64,000 nucleotides of DNA. Origin: a virus. The notes under the pieces were generated by a model. The model did not search any database, was not told the origin of the DNA, and worked only from the letters and a program-made list of their open reading frames with translations. The translations under genes and the position numbers were made by a program. The stretch lies in IMG/VR virus record IMGVR_UViG_3300005578_000001, positions 17,813 through 81,812 of that record, one strand, 5' to 3'. This document shows, one piece after another, positions 1 through 6,671 of the stretch; position 1 is the stretch's first letter, and each line of letters begins with the position of its first letter.

Positions 1-1
1 T

Positions 2-64
2 TGCAGTAGGCCGACTTCGCCGTTCATTCGCAACTTGCTGGAGAAGACCGCACTGAAACAGTAA
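2..64 (+). CDS. C-terminal fragment of a gene entering from the left edge
   Basis: Only the last 20 codons are in view, ending Leu-Glu-Lys-Thr-Ala-Leu-Lys-Gln and TAA at 62-64. The next gene begins 12 bases later behind AGAGGAA, so this is probably the preceding member of the same plus-strand operon. It is too short to name, and the reading could be chance because no start is visible. Confidence 0.45.
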   Translation, partial: CSRPTSPFIRNLLEKTALKQ

Positions 65-76
65 GAGGAAATGTGT

Positions 77-331
77 ATGCCGCTAACCTTCAAGTTTGAC
101 CCTGAACAGCTAGATAGGCTAATTAGCTCGATCGATAACTTATCTACCAACCTCGCCAAGTGGCAAGCTGGACAAACTGTCGCTATCGAGCAAGGCTTTG
201 CCAGCCTCGTCTCAACCCTCGGCGGCGACATGAGCGAGGAAGTACAACAACGCATCGACGCGATCGCCAATTCCGTTAAGTCCGTCAAGGACAAATTGCA
301 AACATCCGTAGATTCACAAAAGGAGACTTAG
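77..331 (+). CDS. Small helical phage protein, unknown function
   Basis: An 84-residue acidic, helix-rich protein without Cys or a membrane segment. Two in-frame ATGs exist at 71 and 77; the second is preferred because AGAGGAA then lies about 7 bases upstream. The C-terminal half (residues about 45-80) has the heptad-like pattern of a coiled coil. It is the first of four closely spaced plus-strand genes leading to a holin-like protein, so a virion-accessory or lysis-region role is inferred only from position. No family recognised. Confidence 0.75.
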   Translation: MPLTFKFDPEQLDRLISSIDNLSTNLAKWQAGQTVAIEQGFASLVSTLGGDMSEEVQQRIDAIANSVKSVKDKLQTSVDSQKET

Positions 332-337
332 ACCACA

Positions 338-571
338 ATGCCAGCAGATTTTACGACACTTGACACCGAAGTGGGAGAACTAACTTCCGTAGCTGATTCT
401 GCCGTTGCGCTCATGGACGGCTTTGACCAACGATTGAAGGATGCAATCGCCGCCGACAACCTCAGCGACAACACGAACGTAGCGCGACTCTCGGCTGACT
501 TCAGCGCCCAGAAGCAGAAGCTGGCTGACGCGGTGACACGCAATACGCCAGCCGCGCCGACTGAGGGCTAG
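338..571 (+). CDS. Small helical protein, unknown function
   Basis: A 77-residue acidic protein, preceded by AGGAG 13 bases before the ATG and starting six bases after the previous stop. It is Ala/Asp/Ser-rich and predicted all-alpha, ending in a flexible Pro-Ala-Pro-Thr tail. Length and composition resemble its upstream neighbour, which suggests two small coiled-coil products made together. This pattern is common beside phage lysis genes, but nothing in the sequence identifies a function. Confidence 0.7.
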   Translation: MPADFTTLDTEVGELTSVADSAVALMDGFDQRLKDAIAADNLSDNTNVARLSADFSAQKQKLADAVTRNTPAAPTEG

Positions 572-590
572 TTTGCTCGTCCTCCAATGA

Positions 591-944
591 ATGCCCGACG
601 AATCTCAGGAGCAACTAATTGGACTTGTCACTCGCGGACTGGCCTCAATCCAAGACCAGCTCCGCGAACGTGACACGCGCTATAACACGATGTCCGAGTC
701 GATGATCGGGCTCAAGTTCCAAGTTGAGGTGATGAGTAAGACGCTGAGTAAGCTGGAAGGAGACATTGTCAAGAACTCCACCGATCGGCTCACCATGCGC
801 GTAGAAGCGCTGGAGAAGTCCGACACTGAGCACAGACGCAAACAGGATGAGAACGTTAAATGGATCAAAGGACTGGCAGCCAGTGTAATCATGCTCCTGC
901 TTGGCGTGCTCTTCAACTTCATTCGGATCAGCTTGAAGCAATGA
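591..944 (+). CDS. Coiled-coil protein with C-terminal membrane anchor (XhlA/holin-like)
   Basis: 117 residues. Residues about 20-90 form a charged coiled coil, and residues about 92-110 (Gly-Leu-Ala-Ala-Ser-Val-Ile-Met-Leu-Leu-Leu onward) form one hydrophobic helix followed by a basic end. A long soluble coil with a single C-terminal membrane span is the architecture of XhlA-type haemolysin/holin accessory proteins of phages. A lysis or host-membrane role is therefore likely but unproven. Its stop overlaps the start of the PAS gene by ATGA, so the two are probably translationally coupled. Confidence 0.7.
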   Translation: MPDESQEQLIGLVTRGLASIQDQLRERDTRYNTMSESMIGLKFQVEVMSKTLSKLEGDIVKNSTDRLTMRVEALEKSDTEHRRKQDENVKWIKGLAASVIMLLLGVLFNFIRISLKQ

Positions 945-1375
945 GCGATGATCTTGATAAACTGGTGGCGGTGGTGGACGAACTGGATCCAAATACTCTC
1001 ACCACCAAAGACAGGGAAGAGATTCTCAGGTGGGGCGCGGATAAAATCGGCTTCGTGTTAGTAGATGTAGATGAGCAAAAGATCCTACACGGTACATCAG
1101 GAGCAGAGAGTCTCTTTGGCTATGTTACCGACGAGATGACGGACCTGCCACTTATCGAGCTCGTTCCCGAAGGGCTACGGGCCGCGCATGTCAAGCACGT
1201 GGAGAAATTCGGGGAAGCTATGCAGACGCGCAGCATGGGCCGTCGAGATATGGTGCTGATGGGCCGGGAACGAGATGGCTCAACTTTCCCGGTAGAGATT
1301 AGCCTTTACCCGCGCAAGTTTGGAAAACGAAGACTGTGTCTTGCTAATGTGGTGAGGCTGAGCAAGGAAGTCTAA
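941..1375 (+). CDS. Single PAS-domain protein
   Basis: 144 residues. After a short helical lead, residues about 25-140 show a PAS fold: Val-Leu-Val-Asp-Val-Asp-Glu-Gln-Lys-Ile strand, Ala-Glu-Ser-Leu-Phe-Gly-Tyr motif, Asp-Leu-Pro-Leu-Ile-Glu-Leu-Val-Pro, and a closing Gly-Ser-Thr-Phe-Pro-Val-Glu-Ile-Ser-Leu. These match the NxxxxxxxGYxxxE and DGxxxPVEIS signatures of sensor PAS domains, yet there is no kinase, cyclase or HTH output domain. The start at 941 overlaps the holin-like gene, and longer in-frame starts would run deep into that gene. A ligand-sensing regulator or decoy is inference. Confidence 0.85.
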   Translation: MSDDLDKLVAVVDELDPNTLTTKDREEILRWGADKIGFVLVDVDEQKILHGTSGAESLFGYVTDEMTDLPLIELVPEGLRAAHVKHVEKFGEAMQTRSMGRRDMVLMGRERDGSTFPVEISLYPRKFGKRRLCLANVVRLSKEV

Positions 1376-1473
1376 CACCCCCAAATGAATCGCAACCGTG
1401 ATAACTTCGCAAGATCCAAGTGGTACACACCCATGCGTACTACGATCTAATTAAAAGGGAAACAAGGATAAAA

Positions 1474-1644
1474 ATGTCAAGCAATCGCCCAGACCAGAAA
1501 CCAGTTGATGCGCCGCCGCAGGATAAGCCAGTTGAGCCACAGACACCGCAGCCGAAAGGGCCACCTGTACGCCCTCGTGACGGAGAAGATCCGCCTCCTG
1601 ATTTTGGGGTTCCGGTTGGGCCGGGCAAGGGCGGCGGTGGTTAA
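1474..1644 (+). CDS. Proline/glycine-rich small protein
   Basis: A 56-residue peptide, mostly Pro, Gln, Lys and Gly, with no hydrophobic core and a Gly-rich end. The ATG at 1474 is chosen because AAGGATAA precedes it; an upstream GTG at 1420 has no ribosome site. It overlaps the 3' end of the convergent minus-strand gene by four bases. Likely disordered. Function unknown. Confidence 0.55.
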   Translation: MSSNRPDQKPVDAPPQDKPVEPQTPQPKGPPVRPRDGEDPPPDFGVPVGPGKGGGG

Positions 1645-2237
1645 GCTGGTAGAAATTGACCGTTCGCTGCGCGGCGCTTGAAGTGGCTACTATTCTCATA
1701 TTGCTCTTGAATGGTAGCCCACCGCGTATTTAGCGGCCAACTCTTTTCAAGGCACTGCCTACACTCACCACAGGAATAGTTGCCGTCATTGTTGATGCGG
1801 TCAACAGAGTGCTTGATAGAAGGTTTGAGACCCATTATTCGTAGGAAATTGGTGAACTCTTGAAACCCTTCGCACATTACAATCCCGCGCCCTCCGTAAC
1901 GATGCCATCCCGGATAGTAGTTTGGGTTACTTGTCCGCTGTTTAGCGTGATCCCAGCTTCGGTATTCAGGCGAGTGACCATTCTTGACGCGATTGTGCCC
2001 ATGCTTAAACCACTGCTGCGTCGTTTGCTCAACTCTCCAGCAACCACAAGACTTACTTCCGTTTCGCTCCAGCGTCCGGATGTTTACCGCGCGCCATTCA
2101 CCGCAGTCACAACGACAGATCCAATAAAAGGCGTTGCCTTTACGAGACTCTTGGCGCGAATAAGCAAAACAGAATACCGTCCAGCGTTCGTATCGCTTTC
2201 CTTCGTAGCCGTTGATATACTTGGACAATCTAGGCAT
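1641..2237 (-). CDS. Phage AP2/HNH-type homing endonuclease-like protein
   Basis: 198 residues. The N-terminal half carries a zinc-ribbon-like Cys-x-Cys-x-Cys-Gly ... Cys-Gly-Cys motif. The C-terminal half has the conserved block Tyr-Arg-Ser-Trp, Arg-Tyr-Gly-Gly-Arg-Gly-Ile, Phe-x-x-Phe-x-x-x-Met-Gly, Val-Asp-Arg-Ile-Asn-Asn-Asp-Gly-Asn-Tyr and Thr-Arg-Trp-Ala-Thr. This block is shared by a large family of mobile phage proteins usually annotated as HNH or AP2-domain. An insertion Cys-Gly-Glu-Cys-Arg-Gln-Cys splits the last block. It stands alone on the strand opposite its neighbours, as freestanding homing nucleases do. Activity not certain. Confidence 0.75.
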   Translation of the reverse strand: MPRLSKYINGYEGKRYERWTVFCFAYSRQESRKGNAFYWICRCDCGEWRAVNIRTLERNGSKSCGCWRVEQTTQQWFKHGHNRVKNGHSPEYRSWDHAKQRTSNPNYYPGWHRYGGRGIVMCEGFQEFTNFLRIMGLKPSIKHSVDRINNDGNYSCGECRQCLEKSWPLNTRWATIQEQYENSSHFKRRAANGQFLPA

Positions 2238-2267
2238 CTGATAGCTCCGTTTCAGCTATTGGAATGG

Positions 2268-2297
2268 GATCGTCGAAGGCTGACACCTTTGACGATC
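2268..2297. promoter_or_regulatory. 12-bp inverted repeat between divergent genes
   Basis: GATCGTCGAAGG at 2268-2279 and CCTTTGACGATC at 2286-2297 pair over 12 bases with one mismatch around a 6-base loop. It lies between the start of the minus-strand endonuclease-like gene (2237) and the plus-strand gene at 2315, with no U-tract on either side. It is therefore more like an operator or processing hairpin than a terminator. Confidence 0.5.
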
Positions 2298-2314
2298 TTG
2301 CCTATTGTAACATT

Positions 2315-2824
2315 ATGAGCGCTTTTCCCGCCACTGCTGCCGATGGAAAGAACGTGCTTGCCGCGGTTAACGAAGTCACGCTACTGCGAGACGTGCTAGT
2401 ACGTGAGATTCGCGCGTTGGGGGCTCTGTATGTTGTTGGTAAGCGTCGGCCTATCTCTGAGCTACCAGAAGACAAGCAAATACAGATACGGGAAGCCTAT
2501 GCGAATACAGGCTGGGCCTCAGACTATTGCGTTGAGATGCAGGGGGTCTTTACCTCACAAAGACTTGCGGAAGATACCTGTAAGTCAAAAGGCGCGAACT
2601 GGTTTTATACGCGCTTGCCAATTGATTCATGCTTACCAGACGAAGTAGTATTTGGTGAATGGGCGCATCAGTTTCCCGGCTCAGACGCCACCGAGCTTTA
2701 TGAAAATTTGCGGGCGGCGACAGTGGCAATGCCAGTTAGTCAATTACGACTTCTGGAAGAAGAAGCAGCGCGATTGTTGGAGATAATTAAATCGGCCCGT
2801 AGTACGACAGAGAATTCCCCGTGA
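2315..2824 (+). CDS. Hypothetical protein, possible lysis-region product
   Basis: 169 residues, soluble, with Trp and Cys in the centre (Asn-Thr-Gly-Trp-Ala-Ser-Asp-Tyr-Cys) and a C-terminal helix rich in Glu/Leu. The ATG at 2315 is preferred to the in-frame 2264 because the latter lies before the inverted repeat at 2268-2297. No catalytic motif of a known endolysin is visible. Position between the holin-like gene and a membrane coiled-coil gene fits an accessory structural or lysis protein, but this is context only. Confidence 0.6.
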   Translation: MSAFPATAADGKNVLAAVNEVTLLRDVLVREIRALGALYVVGKRRPISELPEDKQIQIREAYANTGWASDYCVEMQGVFTSQRLAEDTCKSKGANWFYTRLPIDSCLPDEVVFGEWAHQFPGSDATELYENLRAATVAMPVSQLRLLEEEAARLLEIIKSARSTTENSP

Positions 2825-2834
2825 AGACGATGCG

Positions 2835-3281
2835 ATGCAAATCTCACCTGCTCCGATCACATGGACCGAAGTGTTTCGCCTCCTCATTGCTACCTCCATC
2901 GGCTTAATTCCCTTTCTCGTAACCACTTATCGTAATAGAAAGAAGTCGGACTTAGAGAATAAGGAGATTGAGGCACGGGCTGAACTTGCTAGGGTAAACG
3001 CGCGCAGTACTGAGTTTAGAGACAACATCGCAGCAGGAGAGGGTGTAGGTAAACTATTGAGTGCCCTTATTGAGGCTGGCGATACAATTCACGAATTACA
3101 AGGAAAGAACTTCCAATTGGAACAGGACAAGCTTGGCGAAGATATGCTGCGATTGGATCTTAAGAAGGCGATCGCTTTACTTGCTTTCCATTCGATCCCT
3201 TTCCATACCGCTGAACATCAAGACGTAAAAAAGATGGTGGAAGCCTATGAGAATCTAGCAAAGCGCCGATCGAAATCGTGA
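2835..3281 (+). CDS. Membrane-anchored coiled-coil protein
   Basis: 148 residues. Residues about 12-33 form one hydrophobic helix followed directly by Arg-Asn-Arg-Lys-Lys, and residues 36-115 form a charged coiled coil. The arrangement (N-in anchor, cytoplasmic coil) mirrors the protein at 591-944 in reverse and resembles spanin or holin-accessory subunits, though no lipobox is present. It ends three bases before the bidirectional terminator at 3284-3314 and is the last plus-strand gene before the minus-strand arm. Confidence 0.7.
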   Translation: MQISPAPITWTEVFRLLIATSIGLIPFLVTTYRNRKKSDLENKEIEARAELARVNARSTEFRDNIAAGEGVGKLLSALIEAGDTIHELQGKNFQLEQDKLGEDMLRLDLKKAIALLAFHSIPFHTAEHQDVKKMVEAYENLAKRRSKS

Positions 3282-3283
3282 TA

Positions 3284-3314
3284 ACAAAAGAGACGCCACC
3301 CACGCAGCGCCTCT
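3284..3314 (-). terminator. Rho-independent terminator between convergent operons
   Basis: Stem AGAGACGC (3289-3296) pairs with GCGCCTCT (3307-3314), with one G-U in minus-strand RNA. Read on the minus strand it is followed by UUUUG. It sits between the stop of the plus-strand gene at 3281 and the stop of the minus-strand gene at 3319. A close copy occurs at 12145-12177. Confidence 0.75.
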
Positions 3315-3318
3315 CCTA

Positions 3319-3429
3319 TCAGTACGATCTACTCTTTCTCCACCGACGTAACACTTCAAATACCAGCACGCCGCCCAGCCCGCCAGCGACGGCCATTCCG
3401 AGAATTTGCAGGAAGTCTAATAGTGTCAT
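3319..3429 (-). CDS. 36-aa single-span membrane peptide
   Basis: A short frame with residues 4-25 hydrophobic and Gly-rich (Gly-Met-Ala-Val-Ala-Gly-Gly-Leu-Gly-Gly) followed by a basic Arg-Arg-Trp-Arg-Lys tail, a typical small phage membrane peptide. Its start overlaps the stop of a 13-codon upstream frame by ATGA, so translation may depend on that leader. The terminator at 3284-3314 lies immediately downstream. It is the last gene of the minus-strand arm, now cut off from the rest by the transposon. Confidence 0.6.
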   Translation of the reverse strand: MTLLDFLQILGMAVAGGLGGVLVFEVLRRWRKSRSY

Positions 3430-3467
3430 CGTAAACTGTACAAGGGTGCTCCCAAAAGGTTAGCCAT
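3426..3467 (-). CDS. 13-codon leader peptide coupled to the membrane peptide gene
   Basis: ATG at 3467, 13 codons, then TGA overlapping the next ATG as ATGA. It may be a translational feeder for the 36-aa gene, which lacks a well-placed ribosome site of its own. It is very short, so could be chance. Confidence 0.35.
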   Translation of the reverse strand: MANLLGAPLYSLR

Positions 3468-3797
3468 TGACGCGCTACCGTGGTTTGCGACTCGGCTCAA
3501 ATCCACCTTTGGTCTTTTCGCCTAGAGCCTCACAGTCTCCCATTCCGCACTACGGCCTTTATTGGTACAAACGCACCCTGTTGTTGTCGCGACAGCACGA
3601 TTCCCGATTCTCCACGTGCGCCTCCCGCCGATGGGCGCGGGCATCCCCATCCACTTACGCGATTTAATCGGCCTCTTTCAGCCGACGCTGCGGGCGTGCT
3701 AATTTTTCAATCGTTTCTAGAGCACGGGCTTACACCGTGTCACTTTCTACACCATGCCGCGATCCTGAGGCTATCGAATACATTATTCATTAACAAC
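3468..3797. other. 330 bases without a recognisable gene
   Basis: Between the tiny minus-strand genes and the transposon target site no frame on either strand shows convincing coding character. On the minus strand a 22-codon frame lies at the right-hand side of the leader peptide, and CACGG/CCGTG forms a small hairpin near 3725-3740. Before the insertion this stretch directly followed the gene now at 10052-10546, so it is the 3' region of that operon. Confidence 0.5.
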
Positions 3798-3806
3798 CAG
3801 TTTCGG
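3798..3806. repeat. Left target-site duplication, CAGTTTCGG
   Basis: The nine bases CAGTTTCGG immediately precede the left inverted repeat. The identical nine bases follow the right inverted repeat at 10070-10078. A 9-bp duplication is what IS1-family transposases produce. Confidence 0.9.
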
Positions 3807-3824
3807 GGTAGTGTCCTAATCTGA
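3807..3824 (+). repeat. Left terminal inverted repeat of the transposon
   Basis: GGTAGTGTCCTAATCTGA. It matches the right end for 18 of 18 bases, and the match continues for two of the next three. It begins directly after the target duplication. Confidence 0.9.
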
Positions 3825-3866
3825 GATTCAGACTTTATTTTATAGGCCGGGGGGAGCCAATAGTGA

Positions 3867-4256
3867 TTAGGGCGGGCAGTTACACCCGTCCTCACAGGTC
3901 CGAGTCGAAGGGTCGTATTTTGCGCAGAGCCCTTCCAGGCCATCTAAATGACATGCGCAGGGCGCCGTCCCAACCCGGGCGACAAAACTCAACTGCTGAG
4001 CGGCCTTCTCGAGAGTGTAGCCCTCGAGAGTCCCGGTGGCTTGCAGCCACAAGCCTTTGGCTTTCGCGTCCGATTTCACGTGAATCGGTACGCGATGGTA
4101 GCCCTCAGGGATGGGCCGCGTGAAGTCAGCGTCAACCCTCAGCGCCCGTTCGACGACGACATTTGCTGCTGCATCGGCTGGCGTTCTTTGTAGTGTCGCG
4201 AAGGCCACGACACCGAAAACCGCCATTGCACATGTAATAAAAAGGATCTTTCTCAT
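3867..4256 (-). CDS. Secreted cysteine-rich protein
   Basis: 129 residues with a classic Sec signal peptide: Met-Arg-Lys, a hydrophobic stretch to about residue 20, and an Ala-Asp-Ala-Ala cleavage region near residue 28. The mature part ends in a Cys cluster (Cys-Ala-Cys-His, Cys-Ala, Cys-Glu-Asp-Gly-Cys-Asn-Cys-Pro-Pro), suggesting disulphides or metal binding outside the cytoplasm. Excellent ribosome site AAGGAGAT seven bases upstream. It lies outside the internal inverted-repeat copy at 4278 and so may be a later addition to the transposon. Family not recognised. Confidence 0.75.
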   Translation of the reverse strand: MRKILFITCAMAVFGVVAFATLQRTPADAAANVVVERALRVDADFTRPIPEGYHRVPIHVKSDAKAKGLWLQATGTLEGYTLEKAAQQLSFVARVGTAPCACHLDGLEGLCAKYDPSTRTCEDGCNCPP

Positions 4257-4277
4257 CTTTATATCTCCTTGATTTGT

Positions 4278-4291
4278 GGTAGTGTTCTAAT
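4278..4291 (+). repeat. Internal copy of the transposon end
   Basis: GGTAGTGTTCTAAT matches the first 14 bases of the terminal repeat with one difference (T for C) and has the orientation of a left end. With the right end at 10069 it would define a shorter 5.8-kb element lacking the Cys-rich gene. No duplicate of its flank is seen at the right end. Confidence 0.65.
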
Positions 4292-4315
4292 TTCCCACTT
4301 CTGCATATAGCCCCC

Positions 4316-5158
4316 TTATCGAGCGTGGAATTTATTCTCCGTGGGTGTCGGCTCGGTTGGTTGAGGTATGGTATCGGAGGGGGCGGGCGGTAACACTGGC
4401 GTCGTATTGATCCTTAACTGCTTAGGCATTTCAGCCTCCATCTCAGCTAACGCTTGCAAATGTGTATCAACTTCGGGCTTAGCTAGCTCGTAGCATTTCC
4501 ACTTCGATTTCTCTTTGCTCAAACAAACTAACTGTATGTCGCCACCAACCCCTCCGGGCGAACTTCTACTCACCTCAGATAGTGTCCAAATACATGCCAA
4601 CTGACCGTCCGTGAGAGTGGGTAAACCAGTAGGCCAAAAAATGCGTCGGATGAAAGCCAAGAACGGATCTGCTTGGGGCTGTCCGCTTCCGATTGCGACA
4701 AACGGCAAGTTCTCCGATACTTCCTCAGCGGCGCATTGATGCGAGAAAGTTACTAAGTGCGGCTCATCGTTAATCTCAAACGCCACGGCTGTTGAATGAG
4801 CGCACTGCATGATTGCTGCCTGTTGGCCTATCACACCAACGGTTGCTCCAGCGCGTTGCCAACAAAGCTCCGCATGTTTCCAAAATCGTTGCGTGAGGTC
4901 GGTCTTTGCGGCGGCAACTGATTTCCATTTCACCTGTTGACCATTCTGAGCTAGATACGCATCAATCTCCCCGCTATAGTCCTGCCCTAAACCGATCGGC
5001 CCAGACACGCCTATAACGATCCGATTGTTAGCGATATGTAGCTTAGTGACGGTATCTTGACTGATGGTGCTCTGGCCCATAGCCGTAGCGTAGGTGGCTT
5101 TCGAGTCCGCACCAAGCACGATTCCGTCAGAGCATTTAACGCCAACGATGAGAGTCAT
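4316..5158 (-). CDS. Proteasome-beta-like Ntn hydrolase
   Basis: 280 residues. After Met1 the chain opens Thr-Leu-Ile-Val-Gly-Val-Lys-Cys-Ser-Asp-Gly-Ile-Val-Leu-Gly-Ala-Asp. This is the proteasome beta-subunit/HslV start with catalytic Thr2 exposed by Met removal and the Asp17-equivalent exactly in place. Thr-Lys-Leu at 38-40 supplies the Lys33-equivalent, and Ser-Ser-Pro-Gly-Gly-Val-Gly-Gly-Asp-Ile near residue 200 matches the C-terminal Gly-rich strand. The last 45 residues are a Pro/Thr-rich tail. There is no ATPase partner beside it. It is coupled by TAATG to the Panacea-like gene upstream, so the two probably act together. A threonine peptidase is likely; its substrate is unknown. Confidence 0.8.
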   Translation of the reverse strand: MTLIVGVKCSDGIVLGADSKATYATAMGQSTISQDTVTKLHIANNRIVIGVSGPIGLGQDYSGEIDAYLAQNGQQVKWKSVAAAKTDLTQRFWKHAELCWQRAGATVGVIGQQAAIMQCAHSTAVAFEINDEPHLVTFSHQCAAEEVSENLPFVAIGSGQPQADPFLAFIRRIFWPTGLPTLTDGQLACIWTLSEVSRSSPGGVGGDIQLVCLSKEKSKWKCYELAKPEVDTHLQALAEMEAEMPKQLRINTTPVLPPAPSDTIPQPTEPTPTENKFHAR

Positions 5159-5592
5159 TAGCCAACAAAAACGCTCTTAGCTTTATATTGTGGGTATGCC
5201 CTATAGATAGCGGACAGCAGTTGTGCAAACGAGAGGCTTTGTACCCATTTGACGACCTTCGTAATGTAAGCCGACATCCGCTCACTAATTTCAGTCTTGC
5301 GTACATACTCCGCAAGGTCTTGACCCGCGGACGTGATCGTATAATATGCCCAGCCCTTATTAGCCACCTGAACGCTCTGAACAAGGTCGCTGTAAATCAG
5401 AGATTCGGCGTCTTTGTACACGCGCGGATCAAATGGTCCATAATTGTAAGGAACAAACTCGTAGTAGTTATCGCCAACTTCATCCGGTAGATTCTGACCT
5501 ATAAGGAATAAAACCTTTTGAAGCTGAACAGGCGATAACCCGGCTGGTCCAGCCTGATAAATCACTAATAGCGGCCAATGTCTACGATCCAT
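5158..5592 (-). CDS. Panacea/SocA (DUF4065)-like protein, possible antitoxin or adaptor
   Basis: 144 residues from ATG 5592, chosen over 5604 because GGAGG lies five bases before it. The pattern Leu-Gln-Lys-Val-Leu-Phe-Leu-Ile-Gly, Tyr-Glu-Phe-Val-Pro-Tyr-Asn-Tyr-Gly-Pro-Phe, Val-Tyr-Lys-Asp-Ala-Glu-Ser-Leu-Ile and a Tyr-x-Ile-Thr-x-x-Gly wing resembles the Panacea/SocA fold. That fold neutralises toxins or delivers proteins to proteases. Its stop overlaps the start of the Ntn hydrolase gene (TAATG). The assignment rests on motif recall, not a search. Confidence 0.6.
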   Translation of the reverse strand: MDRRHWPLLVIYQAGPAGLSPVQLQKVLFLIGQNLPDEVGDNYYEFVPYNYGPFDPRVYKDAESLIYSDLVQSVQVANKGWAYYTITSAGQDLAEYVRKTEISERMSAYITKVVKWVQSLSFAQLLSAIYRAYPQYKAKSVFVG

Positions 5593-5760
5593 TACACCCT
5601 CCAATAGTTAGAGTACCGCGTGGATTTTTAAAAGTTAAGGCCGCACGCGCGGTTACGTGGCGTTGCAGGGCTGGAAAATCAGACGGAGGTATAAACAGTG
5701 TTTAAATGGCAACTGTGACCTACCCTATCATTGATACCGTCGAACAGCAAGAAAATAATT

Positions 5761-5809
5761 TCGTAGTACGAAAATAGTTGTAGACAGATTATGGTTTCCG
5801 TAGTACAGT
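5761..5809 (+). promoter_or_regulatory. Transposase promoter with small palindrome
   Basis: TAGACA (5781-5786), a 17-base spacer and TACAGT (5804-5809) make a good sigma70-like promoter ending 22 bases before the transposase ATG. An 11-base palindrome TCGTAGTACGA (5761-5771) sits just upstream and could bind a regulator such as the ribbon-helix-helix protein at 6957-7136. Confidence 0.55.
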
Positions 5810-5831
5810 ATTTCCACTGGAGACGGAAACA

Positions 5832-6671
5832 ATGTCTAACAACCACCTAAGCAAAGACAAACAGATTGCAGTTACGGAAGCACTAGCCGAAGGTAATTCG
5901 ATCCGGTCGATAGAGAGAATGACCGGAATTCATCGTGACACGATCATGCGCTTAGGTGTTCGCGTTGGTCAAGGCTGTGCTGAATTGTTGGATCAGAAGA
6001 TGCGCAACCTCGATTGCAACCGCATCGAGCTGGATGAAATTTGGGGATTTATTGGCAAGAAGGTCCGTCACCTGCGTGAAGATGACGATCCGACATTTGG
6101 CGACGTTTGGACCTACTGCGCGATTGATGCTGAGACTAAGCTTGTGCCTTCGTACAAGGTTGCCAGCAAGCGCAATCTACCCAACACAATCGATTTTATC
6201 AGCGACCTTAAAGCGCGGATGAACAATCGCATTCAGATCTCGTCAGATGCGATGCTCTCTTATGAAGAAGCTATCGACACGGTGTTCGGGATGGATGTCG
6301 ATTATGCGCAGATTGTAAAAACCTACGGCACAGACGAAAGTAAGTACAGCACACCAGAACGTAAGTATTCCCCTTCGCGTATCACGGACAGTGAGAAGAT
6401 CTGGAAGATGGGCCAGCCCGAAGCGCGCTACGTTTCAACTAGCTACGTTGAGCGCTTGAATGCGTCTACCCGCTTGCACGTTAAGCGTCTCAATCGTCTT
6501 ACGCTCGCGTTCAGTAAGAAGCTGGAAAACTTCGAGGCTGCGGTTTCCCTTCACTTCGCGGCGTACAATTTCGTGCGCACTCACAGCGCGGTGAAGATGA
6601 CGCCCGCGATGGCAGCCGGAGTCACGCGTAACTTCTGGTCCTATGGCGATCTAGTCGAGGCAGTTCTATGA
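5832..6671 (+). CDS. IS1-family DDE transposase
   Basis: 279 residues in one frame, not split like classical IS1 InsA/InsB. An N-terminal helix-turn-helix (residues about 8-40, Ser-Ile-Arg-Ser-Ile-Glu-Arg-Met-Thr-Gly) precedes the catalytic core. First Asp is in Glu-Leu-Asp68-Glu-Ile-Trp-Gly-Phe-Ile-Gly-Lys-Lys, second in Ser-Ser-Asp139-Ala, and Glu in Tyr-Val-Glu207-Arg-Leu-Asn, followed by the basic Arg-Leu-x-x-Lys-Arg-Leu helix of IS1 enzymes. Ribosome site GGAGAC lies before the ATG. Full length with all catalytic residues, so probably active; it explains the 9-bp target duplication. Confidence 0.9.
   Translation: MSNNHLSKDKQIAVTEALAEGNSIRSIERMTGIHRDTIMRLGVRVGQGCAELLDQKMRNLDCNRIELDEIWGFIGKKVRHLREDDDPTFGDVWTYCAIDAETKLVPSYKVASKRNLPNTIDFISDLKARMNNRIQISSDAMLSYEEAIDTVFGMDVDYAQIVKTYGTDESKYSTPERKYSPSRITDSEKIWKMGQPEARYVSTSYVERLNASTRLHVKRLNRLTLAFSKKLENFEAAVSLHFAAYNFVRTHSAVKMTPAMAAGVTRNFWSYGDLVEAVL

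Noticed and set aside
3466-3824. Plus-strand frames of 60-114 codons near 3466-3824
   Set aside because: They cross the transposon junction or lack starts and show no protein character.
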